From contig NZ_CP021247.1 of the NCBI RefSeq assembly GCF_017309955.1, positions 3,559,001-3,623,000 of the forward strand: a stretch of 64,000 nucleotides of DNA. Reading direction: 5' to 3'. Below are positions 55,477-64,000 of the stretch, piece by piece; positions within the stretch are counted from its first letter, which is position 1; each line of letters opens with the position of its first letter. Source of the stretch: Novosphingobium sp. KA1. Lineage in GTDB: Bacteria; Pseudomonadota; Alphaproteobacteria; Sphingomonadales; Sphingomonadaceae. Under the pieces are notes generated by a model, which worked only from the letters and a program-made list of their open reading frames with translations, was not told where the DNA came from and made no database searches. A program made the position numbers and the translations under genes.

Positions 55477-58400
55477 GCGCCGTCTCCCGTCCTGGGCTCG
55501 GAATCCTTGGGTTCCGAACGCCCGCCCAGCGAGGTGATCCACTCATCCAGCCGCATCAGCTGGTCGTAATCGGCGTAGGAACCCAGTTCCGGATTGAGCC
55601 TTGCGGTGAACGGCTCGGTGCCGAGGATCCAGCGGTCGAGCGCGTCGTTCAGGTAGTCCTCGGTATGCGGCATGAACTCGTCCGGCAACACGCCGGTGCG
55701 CTTGCTGCCTTCCTTGAGCGGGGTGGTGGTGTAACCGATGGTGTCCTTGTTCTTGGCCATCGACCAGTATTCGAAGGCCTGCGCCTCCCCCTCGATCACC
55801 CTGTCGTCCAGATCCTTGAAGCCGCGCGCCTCGGCAATCATCGCGACCAGGCCAAGCTGCAGCGCAAAACCCTCTTCCACGCGGCGGGTCGTCGGCGGCG
55901 AGCCGGTCTTGTAGTCCACCACCGCCAGCTTGCCGTCGGCCAGCCGGTCGATACGGTCGGCCCGGCCGTGAACCCTGATGCCGCGATAGTCCATGTCGCC
56001 CTTCGCTTCCGTGGCGATGACGCGGCGGCCGTGGGTCTTGTGCGCCAGCACGAGATCGCGGAACGTATCGAGCGCGGCGGAAAGACGCGGCCACCACAGC
56101 GCACGCATCAGCGGGTGCGCGTTCTTCTCCACCAGGACTTGCTGCGCGATCGTGTGCAATCCGTCGACCGGCTCGCCCGCGCGGTGCCAGCGCTCCATCA
56201 CGAGATGCGCGACTTCGCCCTTCCACGCCGCGCTCGGCTCCGCGTCCAGCGCATCGAGGCGCGAGAGGCCGAGGATGGCATTGGCGTAGAATTCGTAAGG
56301 ATCGCCGCGCAGACGGTCGAGCCCGGTGACCGAAAGGTCCACCCGGCGCTGCCCGGCGCTCGGCATCGGCTGCGGGCGAGGATGCGCGGGAACCGGGGTT
56401 GCGTCGTCGATCATGCGCGCAAGGCGCAGCGCCTCGGTCTCGACATGGCGCTTGGCCTCATCCGCGCCCATCAGCGCCTTGACGCGCAGCACGAAGCGCG
56501 AGGGGATCACCGGGCCGCCGGCATCGCGCAAGGCCCAGCTGAGCACCACTTCGGGCGCGCCCAATGCTGCGGCAAGGTCGTGTGCAGCAAGGCCGATGCG
56601 GAAGTCGGCGCCCGGCACCCCCAGCGCGCGCAGCACGGCGGGCGGCAGCAGCGCGTCCTGCGCGGGAGCGGCCGGCCAGGTGCCCTCCACCAGTCCGCCG
56701 CAGATGACCAGATCGGCGCGGCTCATGCGCGCTTCCAGCAGGCCGTAGATCGAGACGCGCGGATGGCCGCCCCAGGGCGGGCGCACGGCAGCACGGTCCA
56801 TGACGTCGCGCAGCATGGCGTGGAGCTCGCGCGGATCGAACAGCGTTCCGGCCGAGGCGGCAGCGGCGCGCAGTTCCTCGACCATGGCACTGAGCGAACG
56901 CCCATCGGCCCCCGACCAGATCGCCTCGCCGCAGAGCCGTTCGGCAGCATCGGCGAGCGTGCCCAGCATCGTCTCGAGCGGTTCGCCTTCCTCGAGCGCG
57001 AGCAGCGGCGCCAGCACCGCCTCGACCTCGCCCCACCATGCGCCGATCTTGCGCGCCTCGGCGATTTCCGCCAGCGCGGCAAGGCCGCCGCCGGGGCGCG
57101 GTCCGCGCAGGCCCCGGTCCAGCTTGCGCGCCGATTCCAGCCAGGCCGCACGGCCTTCCCCGGCACCGGCAAGGGGATGCACCAGCAGCGCGATCAGCGG
57201 CACCGGCGCCGCCTGATCGGCCATGACTTCGGCCAGAAGCAGCATCAGGCGGCCCGCGGCGGTCTGCGACAGCGGCAGGCCCGCGGTATCGTCGGCGGCA
57301 ATGTCCCAGCGGGTGAGGTGCGCGACGACGCGCGCGGCCAGCCCGCGATCGGGGGTGATGACCGCCACGCGCCGCTCGGGCACTTCCAGCGCCTGCCGCA
57401 CGAGAATGGCGATGGCCTGCGCTTCCTGCTCGGGATGCGCGCTTTCCATCAGGCGCACGCCGGGCAGGCGGCGTCGTTCCGCCTCCAGAGCGACCCACGC
57501 GGTCGAGGCCTGCGGCGGCAGGAACAGGTTGGAGATCACCGTGCTGCGCGACGGCGGCGAGGCGCCGGGACCGGAGCGGTGCCACGCCGTCACTTCCTCG
57601 CGGGCGATGCCCATGCGGTTCAGCAGCAGCTTGAGGTGATATTGCGGGTGCGTCACCGCGTCATGGGGCCCGAACGGCGGGTCCTCCGGCCCGGCCGGAT
57701 TGCCGGCGGTGCCGAGTTCCTCCCAGACGTCCTGCGGCAGCGCGAGGTCGAAGTCGGGCAGCACCACGCTACCCTCGGGCAGTTCGCTCACCACCCGCAG
57801 CAATTTCGCCAGCGCGGGCGAGGCGCTGGTGACGCCCGCCGCGACGATCGGGAAGACCGGAGGCGCCAGGCGCCATTCGCGGGCGGCATGCTCGAACAAC
57901 TGGTTGCGCCGCTCCGGCGCGTCGATCTCGCCGCGCGCCGCCAGTTCCGCCAGCCAGTATTGCTGCACTTTCAGGAAAGTACGGGTGTTGTCGGTCCAGT
58001 GGCTGGCGAGTTCGCCGACCACGCCGATCACCCGCTCGCTCATCAGGTCGAGCGGGGCGATCCCCTCGACCAGCAGGCGGTCCATCGTCCGGCCCAGTTC
58101 CCACGCACGGCGCAGCAGCGCCGCGCCCTTGCCCGCCGCATCGCCGTCGACTTCGCGCAAGTAATGGGCCAGCCGCAGCCAGCGGCGGGTGGGATCGGCA
58201 GCCGGCGCGATGTCCGCCGCGCCCAGCGGATCGAGCAGCGGTCCCAGCGTCTCGTCAAGGTCGAGATCGCCCACCACCACCATGCGCGGCAGCAGCAGGC
58301 CGGGCGTCTCGACGCTGCCCGCATGGCGCACGAAGGCCTCGGTCACCGTGCGCACGGCGCGGCGGCTGGGCAGCAGCAGGGTCAGCCGGGCTAGGCCAAG

Positions 58401-58502
58401 CTCGCCCTGCCCGTAACGCGGCGCCAGCCCCGCCACGAGGGCGTCCGCGAAACCGCGATGGGCTGCAATCGAATAGACTTTCGGCCCCGCCCTCTCAGGC
58501 AC
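55473..58502 (-). CDS. addB: Double-strand break repair protein AddB
   Basis: 1009 residues. Partner of AddA: an inactive helicase-like part that recognises Chi-type sites, then a C-terminal PD-(D/E)xK nuclease with HGRADRIDRL and KLAVVDYKTGSPP near residue 860. The N-terminal LTLLLPSRRAVRTVTEAFVR is family-typical. Its start overlaps the end of the murU-like gene by 8 bases. Confidence 0.96.
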   Translation of the reverse strand: MPERAGPKVYSIAAHRGFADALVAGLAPRYGQGELGLARLTLLLPSRRAVRTVTEAFVRHAGSVETPGLLLPRMVVVGDLDLDETLGPLLDPLGAADIAPAADPTRRWLRLAHYLREVDGDAAGKGAALLRRAWELGRTMDRLLVEGIAPLDLMSERVIGVVGELASHWTDNTRTFLKVQQYWLAELAARGEIDAPERRNQLFEHAAREWRLAPPVFPIVAAGVTSASPALAKLLRVVSELPEGSVVLPDFDLALPQDVWEELGTAGNPAGPEDPPFGPHDAVTHPQYHLKLLLNRMGIAREEVTAWHRSGPGASPPSRSTVISNLFLPPQASTAWVALEAERRRLPGVRLMESAHPEQEAQAIAILVRQALEVPERRVAVITPDRGLAARVVAHLTRWDIAADDTAGLPLSQTAAGRLMLLLAEVMADQAAPVPLIALLVHPLAGAGEGRAAWLESARKLDRGLRGPRPGGGLAALAEIAEARKIGAWWGEVEAVLAPLLALEEGEPLETMLGTLADAAERLCGEAIWSGADGRSLSAMVEELRAAAASAGTLFDPRELHAMLRDVMDRAAVRPPWGGHPRVSIYGLLEARMSRADLVICGGLVEGTWPAAPAQDALLPPAVLRALGVPGADFRIGLAAHDLAAALGAPEVVLSWALRDAGGPVIPSRFVLRVKALMGADEAKRHVETEALRLARMIDDATPVPAHPRPQPMPSAGQRRVDLSVTGLDRLRGDPYEFYANAILGLSRLDALDAEPSAAWKGEVAHLVMERWHRAGEPVDGLHTIAQQVLVEKNAHPLMRALWWPRLSAALDTFRDLVLAHKTHGRRVIATEAKGDMDYRGIRVHGRADRIDRLADGKLAVVDYKTGSPPTTRRVEEGFALQLGLVAMIAEARGFKDLDDRVIEGEAQAFEYWSMAKNKDTIGYTTTPLKEGSKRTGVLPDEFMPHTEDYLNDALDRWILGTEPFTARLNPELGSYADYDQLMRLDEWITSLGGRSEPKDSEPRTGDGA

Positions 58503-59220
58503 GGGTCAGCCATTCCTCGGTGGGACGGATCGCCGCCGGTTCACCCACTTCGAACCATAGGCCGGTATGGGTAATGCCGTAGAGACGGCCTTCCTCGATC
58601 GCGCGGCTCCACAGCAGGTTGGTGGAGAACGGCCCTTCCGGCGCATCGCGCAGCAAACGCTTCGATACCAGCTGGATGCCCATGTAGATGAACGGCGCGA
58701 CGTGGCCCGGCTTGCGGCGCGAGACACGGCCCACGGCATCGAGATGGAAGTCGCCGGCGCCCCTGTGGTGCATCGCCTGCGGATGCGGCACCACCAGCAG
58801 CAGCGCGTCCATGCGTTCCTCGTCCCAGGCGCGCGAGAGTTCGTGGAACACGTCCTCCGGACCGTCGAGCCAGATATTGTCGCTGTTGAGGCAGAAGAAC
58901 GTCTCGGGCAGCAAGGGCGCGGCCTTGACCATGCCGCCGCCGGTTTCGAGAAGCTGCGCGCGCTCGTCCGAAACGGTCACCCGCGGTCCCTGGTGACGCG
59001 CCTTGAAGTGTCCTTCCAGCGCATCGGCAAGGTAGTGGACGTTGACCACTGCCTTCTCGATCCCGGCCGTGTCCAGCTTGTCGAGTGTATGGTCGATCAG
59101 CGACTTGCCCGCCACCCGCACCAGCGGCTTGGGCTGGGTGGCGGTGAGCGGGCGCATGCGCTTGCCGATGCCGGCGGCCAGCACCATCGCGGTATCGCTG
59201 GCGAGCGGGCCCCGGTTCAT
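58495..59220 (-). CDS. murU: N-acetylmuramate alpha-1-phosphate uridylyltransferase (MurU-like)
   Basis: 241 residues. Nucleotidyltransferase with MVLAAGIGKRMRPLT (~10) and PKPLVRVAGKSLID; NSDNIWLDGP carries the metal Asp. With the kinase AmgK it turns MurNAc from wall turnover into UDP-MurNAc, bypassing de novo MurA/MurB. Its start overlaps the amgK stop as ATGA. Could alternatively act on other hexose phosphates; the pairing favours MurU. Confidence 0.88.
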   Translation of the reverse strand: MNRGPLASDTAMVLAAGIGKRMRPLTATQPKPLVRVAGKSLIDHTLDKLDTAGIEKAVVNVHYLADALEGHFKARHQGPRVTVSDERAQLLETGGGMVKAAPLLPETFFCLNSDNIWLDGPEDVFHELSRAWDEERMDALLLVVPHPQAMHHRGAGDFHLDAVGRVSRRKPGHVAPFIYMGIQLVSKRLLRDAPEGPFSTNLLWSRAIEEGRLYGITHTGLWFEVGEPAAIRPTEEWLTRA

Positions 59221-60215
59221 GCCGCAAGGCTCCCGCCATTGGCGGCGCGCAGTTCGTCGGGCACGTTGGCATCGAACCAGCGGGCCACCGGCTCCAGCGC
59301 CGGATGGGCAAGATCCCGCTCCAGCTGCGCCCATACGCGCGGAATCAGGTCGAGGTAGCGCGGCTTGCCGTCACGCTTGAACAGGCGCACGAAGATGCCG
59401 ACGATCTTGGTGTTGCGCTGCGCGCCGAGGCGGGCGTAATCGGCCAGGAACGTCTCGGGATCGACCCCGGTCGCGCGCAGGTAATGGTCGAACATCTCGG
59501 CCTCCAGTTCGGGCGAAACGTCGCGGCGGGCATCCTGCAGCAGCGAGACGAGATCATAGGCCGGGTGGCCGATCAGCGCGTCCTGGAAGTCCAGCAGCCC
59601 CTGCTTTTCGAGCGCGCCGAGCAGCATGATGTTCTCGGCGTGATAGTCGCGCAGCACGGTGACGCCGGGACGCTGGCGGGGCAGCATCTCGCCCAGCACG
59701 CTTTCCCACGCGGCGGTGAAACCGGCGGCATCGACCGAGAGGTTCTGCGCGGGCGCATACCATTCGAGGAACAGGCGCACCTCGCGCTGGTACTCGCTCA
59801 TCGAATAATCGAGGAACGGCCCGGGCGGCAGCTTGTGGAGCTGCACCAGCGTGTCGATCGCGCCCTTGTAGATCGCGCGTTCGTCGTCCGGCCACTGGTC
59901 GATGTAGTCACGCATGCGCGCATCGCCGAAGTCTTCCATCAGCACCAGCCCGCGCTCGGCCTGCTCGGCCAGGATCCGCGGGCTGCGCATGCCGTTGGCA
60001 TCGAGCCAGCGTGCCGCGCGCAGGAACGGCTGCGGGTCCTCGGTCGGCGGCGGGGCGTCCATCAGCATCGCGCATTCGCCATGCGCCCCGCGCACGCGGA
60101 AGTAGCGGCGGAACGACGCATCGCCGGCCAGCGGCTCGACAGTGGCGCCCTGCCATCCGGCATCGGCAAGGAAGGGCGCGAGGCCCTTGGGAAGATCGGC
60201 GGGAATCGTGGTCAT
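59217..60215 (-). CDS. amgK: N-acetylmuramate/N-acetylglucosamine kinase (AmgK-like)
   Basis: 332 residues, aminoglycoside-phosphotransferase fold. GDASFRRYFRV near the N terminus (nucleotide loop), the catalytic loop VLRDYHAENIMLL (~198; His of HxD replaced by Leu-Arg-Asp as in this subfamily), and LDFQDALIGHPAYDLVSLL with the metal Asp. It phosphorylates C1 of MurNAc and GlcNAc in wall recycling. Coupled to tsaE upstream and murU downstream by ATGA overlaps. Confidence 0.88.
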   Translation of the reverse strand: MTTIPADLPKGLAPFLADAGWQGATVEPLAGDASFRRYFRVRGAHGECAMLMDAPPPTEDPQPFLRAARWLDANGMRSPRILAEQAERGLVLMEDFGDARMRDYIDQWPDDERAIYKGAIDTLVQLHKLPPGPFLDYSMSEYQREVRLFLEWYAPAQNLSVDAAGFTAAWESVLGEMLPRQRPGVTVLRDYHAENIMLLGALEKQGLLDFQDALIGHPAYDLVSLLQDARRDVSPELEAEMFDHYLRATGVDPETFLADYARLGAQRNTKIVGIFVRLFKRDGKPRYLDLIPRVWAQLERDLAHPALEPVARWFDANVPDELRAANGGSLAA

Positions 60216-60658
60216 TGCGGGATTCGCCCTACCCAATCCGCCCCCGCTTCGACAATGGCGATCCTACCCTCTTCCGCAACTTCCAGCGTAATCGAGAGGC
60301 AGCCCGGCTCATGGGTGAACCCGCCGGCGTGATCGGGCCACTCGGCGATGAGCGCGGCGCCCTGCCGGTAGTCGTCGAGACCGATCTCGTCCGCCTCGGA
60401 AGGATGGGCCAGGCGGTAGAAATCGGCATGGATCAGCGGCAGGCGGACCGCAGGCGGATCGTAGACCTCGATGATCGCGAAACTGGGCGAAGGCACTTCA
60501 CCCTCATGCCCGAGACCGGCGATGATTGCGCGGGCGAGCGTAGTCTTGCCCGCGCCGAGGCCGCCCTCCAGCGCAACGACATCGTCCGGCCGCAAAGCCT
60601 CGGCAATGGCGCGGCCAAGCCGGTCCATCGCCGCAAGATCGGGAAGCGCAATCTTCAT
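60212..60658 (-). CDS. tsaE: tRNA threonylcarbamoyladenosine biosynthesis ATPase TsaE
   Basis: 148 residues. ATPase of the t6A37 tRNA-modification complex. Walker A EGGLGAGKTTLARAII (~29), SPSFAIIEVY and HADFYRLAHPSEADEIGLDD. The start overlaps the divL stop as ATGA. Confidence 0.95.
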   Translation of the reverse strand: MKIALPDLAAMDRLGRAIAEALRPDDVVALEGGLGAGKTTLARAIIAGLGHEGEVPSPSFAIIEVYDPPAVRLPLIHADFYRLAHPSEADEIGLDDYRQGAALIAEWPDHAGGFTHEPGCLSITLEVAEEGRIAIVEAGADWVGRIPQ

Positions 60659-63015
60659 TCGGGAAGCTCCACCAGCGCACTGGTCCCCTTGCCGCGTTCG
60701 GAAACGAGCCGCAGCGCACCGCCGTGCGCCTCGACCAGCTGGCGCGCCAGCGGCAGGCCGAGCCCCTGGCTGCGCTCCACCGACTTGCCGTCGGCGCTCT
60801 GCTTCATGCCGTCGAGCGCGAGGGCGAGACTGCGATTGTCCATGCCCTGCCCGCGATCCTGCACGAGAATCTGCACCACGCCCTCGCCTTCGGGCGACTT
60901 GCGCCGTGCCATCTGCACGAGAATGCGCTGTCCGCGCGGCGAGGCGGCAATGGCGTTGTCGACCAGATGGCCGACCGCCCGCGCCAGACGCCGGCGGTCG
61001 CCCGGGAAGGGCCGCAGCAGCCCGTCGGCCCGCAAGTCGAGCACCAGGCCGGCCCGTTCCAGACGCCCGGCCCGCTCCTCCACCACCGAGCGGATGAAGG
61101 GCATCGGGTCGATCTCTTCCTTCTTGAGCGGCAGCAGCCCGGCCTCGCTCTGCGACAGGTCGAGCAGGCTGTCGATGTGCTCGCCCAGCTGGTCGACCGA
61201 GGCGATGATCGCCGCCACGTATTCCTGCCCGCCGGGATTGAGCTCGCCGCCGACGCCCGCTTCCAGCAATTCGGCAAACCCGCCGATCGAGGTGAGCGGG
61301 GTGCGCAGTTCGTAGCTGATCTTGGCGAGGAAGCGGGTCTTGATCGCATCCGCCTCGATCAGCGCCTCGTTGCTTTCGCGCAGCGCCGCTTCGGCCTTCT
61401 GCGAATCGGTGATGTCGAGCACGGCCAGCAGGCCGTTGCCGTCGGGCAGCGGCACGCCCGCATATTCGAGCATCCTGCCGTCGGCGAGCGCGATGCGCCC
61501 GCCCTTCTGCGTACGGTCCAGCGCGGCGGCACGCACGGCCACACCGATCGCTTCGGCCTCGACCGGACGCATGAGCCGCGGCGCAATCTTCTTGAGCAAG
61601 GCCTCGACGTGCGGGTGGGTATCGAGGAAATCGCTCTCCATGCCCCAGTCGGCGGCAAAGCGGCGGTTCCACAGCTGCACGCGGCCATCGGGCGCAAAGA
61701 CCGCAACCGATTCGTAGAGGCTGTCGAACATCGCCGTGCGTGTGCGCAGCAGCGTGTCGCGCACCGCCGAAAGACGCAGCTGTTCGGTGCGGTCTTCCGC
61801 GATCAGCAGCAGGCCGCCGTCGGGCAGCGGCTGGGCGACGATACGCAGGTGCGTACCGTCGGACAGCGTCCAGGCTTCCTCATGGCTCTCGCTGGAGGCG
61901 AACCAGGCGCCCTTCTCGCGCCGCCATGCCGGGAAGTCGCGCACTTCGGGAACCCGCTGGGCATCACGCGCGGCATCGAGCAGGCGTTCGAACACCGGCG
62001 GGTCCTGCAGCACTTTCGGCTCCAGCTTGAACAGGCGCTGGAACGGCTGGTTGGCAAAGCTCAGGCGCTTGCGGGCATCGAACTGGGCGACACCGGCGGA
62101 CAACTGGTCCAGCAGGGCCCGCTGCGCATCGCGGAAGGCGCGGAACGAGCGCGACATTTCCTCGAGGTCTTCGATGTCCACCGCGTAACCGGCAACCCCG
62201 TCATCCCCCAGCGGCAAGTCGCTGACCCGCATCGCCCGGCGCTGGCCGTCGATCGTGGTGGAAACGATGCGCTGGATCGGCGCGCCCTTCTGCGCGGCGA
62301 TCCGCGCGACTTGCGCCGGGCTGACGCCGTCGACGTTCTCGACCAGTTCAGTACCTGCCGCCACCACGCCTTGCGCGCTCTCGCCGCCGACCGCGGTGAC
62401 ATAGGCCGAGTTCACCAGTTGCAGTTCGCCGTCCGGGCGGCGGAACCACATCGGCATCGGCGCCGCCTCGATCAGCGAGACCAGCGCGGTGAAATCACCC
62501 CGCGCGCGCGCCGCCTCGTCGCGCAGGCGGACAAGTTCGCCCTCGCTGTCGGAAAAGTCGAAAAGCCAGACCAGCGCCGCGCCGCCGGGCGAGACCTGCG
62601 GATCGGCAAGATGCCCGCGCAGCGCCAGCGAGCGTGCCGAATTGCGCGGAGTGACGACCATGCGGAAGGGCGCGGCGCTCTTCTGGGTGCGGCGCACCGC
62701 CTCGGTCAGTTCGGCGAGCTTGTCGGAAGGAATACCGCGGTCGCCGCCGTCGAGTTCGGACAGGAACTGGGGAACCGCATCAAAACCCAGCCACTGGGCA
62801 ACGCGCGGCGGCCCCTCGATGCGGCCGTCGGAACGCACGAGCAGCGGGATCGCCGGCGATTCCTCGACCATGCGGGCCAGCCGCCGGGCGGAACGAAGCT
62901 GCGCTTCCGCGCGCTTCTGGCGGCCTCTGGCGGAAAGCACCGCCCAGGCCGCCGCGAGCATCCATGCGGCAAGAAGCAACCCGATTACGAGAGGTACGAA
63001 GCGTTCGTGATCCAT
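60655..63015 (-). CDS. divL: DivL-like PAS-domain pseudo-histidine kinase (Tyr in the H-box)
   Basis: 786 residues. One N-terminal membrane segment (VPLVIGLLLAAWMLAAAWAV), about three to four PAS-like regions (~40-535), a DHp helix and an HATPase domain. The H-box is KISYELRTPL: Tyr568 replaces the phospho-accepting His, exactly as in Caulobacter DivL, which controls CckA and CtrA. The ATPase N-box (HLVDNAIAASP) and GQGMD / GLGLPLARQLVEAHGG loops are kept. Downstream tsaE-amgK-murU-addB-addA-trxA and upstream ahcY match the divL neighbourhood. Confidence 0.9.
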   Translation of the reverse strand: MDHERFVPLVIGLLLAAWMLAAAWAVLSARGRQKRAEAQLRSARRLARMVEESPAIPLLVRSDGRIEGPPRVAQWLGFDAVPQFLSELDGGDRGIPSDKLAELTEAVRRTQKSAAPFRMVVTPRNSARSLALRGHLADPQVSPGGAALVWLFDFSDSEGELVRLRDEAARARGDFTALVSLIEAAPMPMWFRRPDGELQLVNSAYVTAVGGESAQGVVAAGTELVENVDGVSPAQVARIAAQKGAPIQRIVSTTIDGQRRAMRVSDLPLGDDGVAGYAVDIEDLEEMSRSFRAFRDAQRALLDQLSAGVAQFDARKRLSFANQPFQRLFKLEPKVLQDPPVFERLLDAARDAQRVPEVRDFPAWRREKGAWFASSESHEEAWTLSDGTHLRIVAQPLPDGGLLLIAEDRTEQLRLSAVRDTLLRTRTAMFDSLYESVAVFAPDGRVQLWNRRFAADWGMESDFLDTHPHVEALLKKIAPRLMRPVEAEAIGVAVRAAALDRTQKGGRIALADGRMLEYAGVPLPDGNGLLAVLDITDSQKAEAALRESNEALIEADAIKTRFLAKISYELRTPLTSIGGFAELLEAGVGGELNPGGQEYVAAIIASVDQLGEHIDSLLDLSQSEAGLLPLKKEEIDPMPFIRSVVEERAGRLERAGLVLDLRADGLLRPFPGDRRRLARAVGHLVDNAIAASPRGQRILVQMARRKSPEGEGVVQILVQDRGQGMDNRSLALALDGMKQSADGKSVERSQGLGLPLARQLVEAHGGALRLVSERGKGTSALVELPE

Positions 63016-63052
63016 TCACCCCCGGCTATGCTGTCCCGGCGCCGCAAAGACA

Positions 63053-63088
63053 ATGGGGAGAGTACCGCAGTGCCGGTACTCTCCCCAT
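63053..63088. promoter_or_regulatory. Perfect 15-bp palindrome upstream of divL
   Basis: ATGGGGAGAGTACCG (63053-63067) and CGGTACTCTCCCCAT (63074-63088) are exact inverses around CAGTGC, 38 bases upstream of the divL start. No T-run on either side, so an operator or mRNA structure is more likely than a terminator. Confidence 0.65.
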
Positions 63089-63110
63089 GTTGTTCGCGGA
63101 TTTGGCTTTG

Positions 63111-63296
63111 TTCGAGAATTCGCCAAAGGCGAATTTTAGCGGCACCGGCCCACTCCCGTCCCGAAGAACACAAAAAGGTCCGGGGGACCTTTTTGCTGAG
63201 GGGGCCGACCACCCGTCAGGATACACTCGTGGGTGGTCGGGTGGGGGAGTGGGCCGGTGCCGCATCGGGAACGCCCGGATGGGCATTCCCGACCAA
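63111..63296. repeat. Palindromic repeat family 2, copy B (with nested hairpin)
   Basis: Same architecture as copy A in reverse orientation: GAATTCGCC/GGCGAATTT, a large central stem (GCGGCACCGGCCCACTCCC and its inverse, plus CGACCACCC/GGGTGGTCG), then CGGGAACGCCC-GGAT-GGGCATTCCCG. The left arm is interrupted by about 47 extra bases that form their own hairpin AAAAAGGTCC/GGACCTTTTT. It lies between the ahcY stop and divL. Confidence 0.75.
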
Positions 63297-63300
63297 ACCA

Positions 63301-64000
63301 TCAGTAGCGGTAGTGGTCCGCCTTGAACGGGCCCACTTCCGGCACGCCGATGTAGTCGGCCTGCTTCTTCGAAAGCTTGGTGAGCTTCACGCCCAGCTTT
63401 TCGAGGTGCAGCGCGGCGACCTTCTCGTCGAGGTGCTTGGGCAACACGTAGACGCGGTTCTCGTACTGCTCGTTCTTGGTGAACAGTTCGATCTGCGCGA
63501 GCGTCTGGTTGGTGAAGCTTGCCGACATCACGAAGCTGGGGTGGCCGGTGGCGCAGCCCAGGTTCACCAGACGGCCCTTGGCGAGCACGATGATCTGCTT
63601 GCCGTCCGGGAAGGTGACGAGGTCGGTACCGGCCTTCACTTCCTTCCAGTCGTAGTTGTCGAGCGCCGAGATCTGGATCTCGCTGTCGAAGTGGCCGATG
63701 TTGCAGACGATGGCCTTGTCCTTCATCTGCTCCATGTGCTCGCCGGTGATGACGGCTTCGTTGCCGGTGGCGGTGACGAAGATGTCGCAGCGCTTCACGG
63801 CGTCTTCCATGGTGACGACTTCATAGCCTTCCATGGCGGCCTGAAGGGCGCAGATCGGGTCGATCTCGGTGACCATCACGCGGGCGCCGCCGTTGCGCAG
63901 CGACGCGGCCGAGCCCTTGCCGACGTCGCCGAAACCGGCAACGCAGGCGACCTTGCCGGCCAGCATCACGTCGGTGGCGCGGCGGATCGCGTCGACCAGC
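63301..64000 (-). CDS. ahcY: Adenosylhomocysteinase (N-terminal part outside window)
   Basis: The visible C-terminal ~232 residues contain the NAD-binding loop [46 protein letters not shown] and the terminal signature FKADHYRY. Hydrolyses S-adenosylhomocysteine to adenosine and homocysteine. The frame remains open at the right edge; any SAH riboswitch would be outside this window. Confidence 0.97.
   Translation of the reverse strand, partial: LVDAIRRATDVMLAGKVACVAGFGDVGKGSAASLRNGGARVMVTEIDPICALQAAMEGYEVVTMEDAVKRCDIFVTATGNEAVITGEHMEQMKDKAIVCNIGHFDSEIQISALDNYDWKEVKAGTDLVTFPDGKQIIVLAKGRLVNLGCATGHPSFVMSASFTNQTLAQIELFTKNEQYENRVYVLPKHLDEKVAALHLEKLGVKLTKLSKKQADYIGVPEVGPFKADHYRY

Noticed and set aside
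52009..55569. Open frame of ~1186 codons on the strand opposite addA
   Set aside because: Arg/His/Gln-rich translation with no domain, mirrors the addA codon pattern; a high-GC antisense shadow.

Overview
The window is GC-rich, densely coding chromosomal DNA of an alphaproteobacterium, most probably a sphingomonad (Novosphingobium-like; inferred). The evidence is gene order: divL-tsaE-amgK-murU-addB-addA-trxA next to ahcY; zapA followed by a 6S RNA-like region and 5-formyl-THF cyclo-ligase; tkt-gap-pgk with a class I aldolase; plus dispersed GC-rich palindromes of the kind common in sphingomonads. No phage integrase, transposase, CRISPR array or rRNA operon was seen.

Region 1 (about 1-14.4 kb) is an accessory island centred on the deazaflavin cofactor F420. 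fbiC, cofD and cofE form one operon. Diverging from it are an F420:NADPH reductase, cofC, a short-chain dehydrogenase and a luciferase-like F420 oxidoreductase. Upstream lie a sulfotransferase and a VOC protein, an AraC regulator, and a divergent SDR / zinc alcohol dehydrogenase / alkylsulfatase-like MBL operon. A LuxR-type regulator runs in from the left edge. The cofactor route is nearly complete, but no FbiB-type dehydro-F420 reductase domain is present, so the C3 precursor used by CofC is open. The physiological substrate of the island is unknown.

Region 2 (14.5-26.7 kb) is housekeeping: thiE, a membrane protein, a lipoprotein, a glycolysis/pentose-phosphate operon (tkt, gap, pgk, an acyltransferase-3 gene, class I fba), a 57-codon gene overlapping zapA, a 6S RNA candidate, 5-FCL, a DUF2842-like protein and two identical tRNA-Asp genes.

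Region 3 (26.7-43.4 kb) carries the branched-chain 2-oxoacid dehydrogenase genes (E1alpha, E1beta, E2, with a REP-like inverted repeat inside the E2 linker), thyA, a chemoreceptor, tRNA-Pro, recG, a host-attachment-family protein, sdhE with a perfect palindrome over its start codon, mfd, an EAL protein with a dead GGDEF domain, nadK and two tRNA-Asn genes.

Region 4 (43.5-64 kb) holds secA, argJ, a GST, an inositol-phosphatase family gene, two secreted unknowns with overlapping 3' ends, and the translationally coupled run divL > tsaE > amgK > murU > addB > addA, followed by trxA. The kinase-like protein has Tyr in place of the phospho-accepting His, as in Caulobacter DivL. The window ends inside ahcY.
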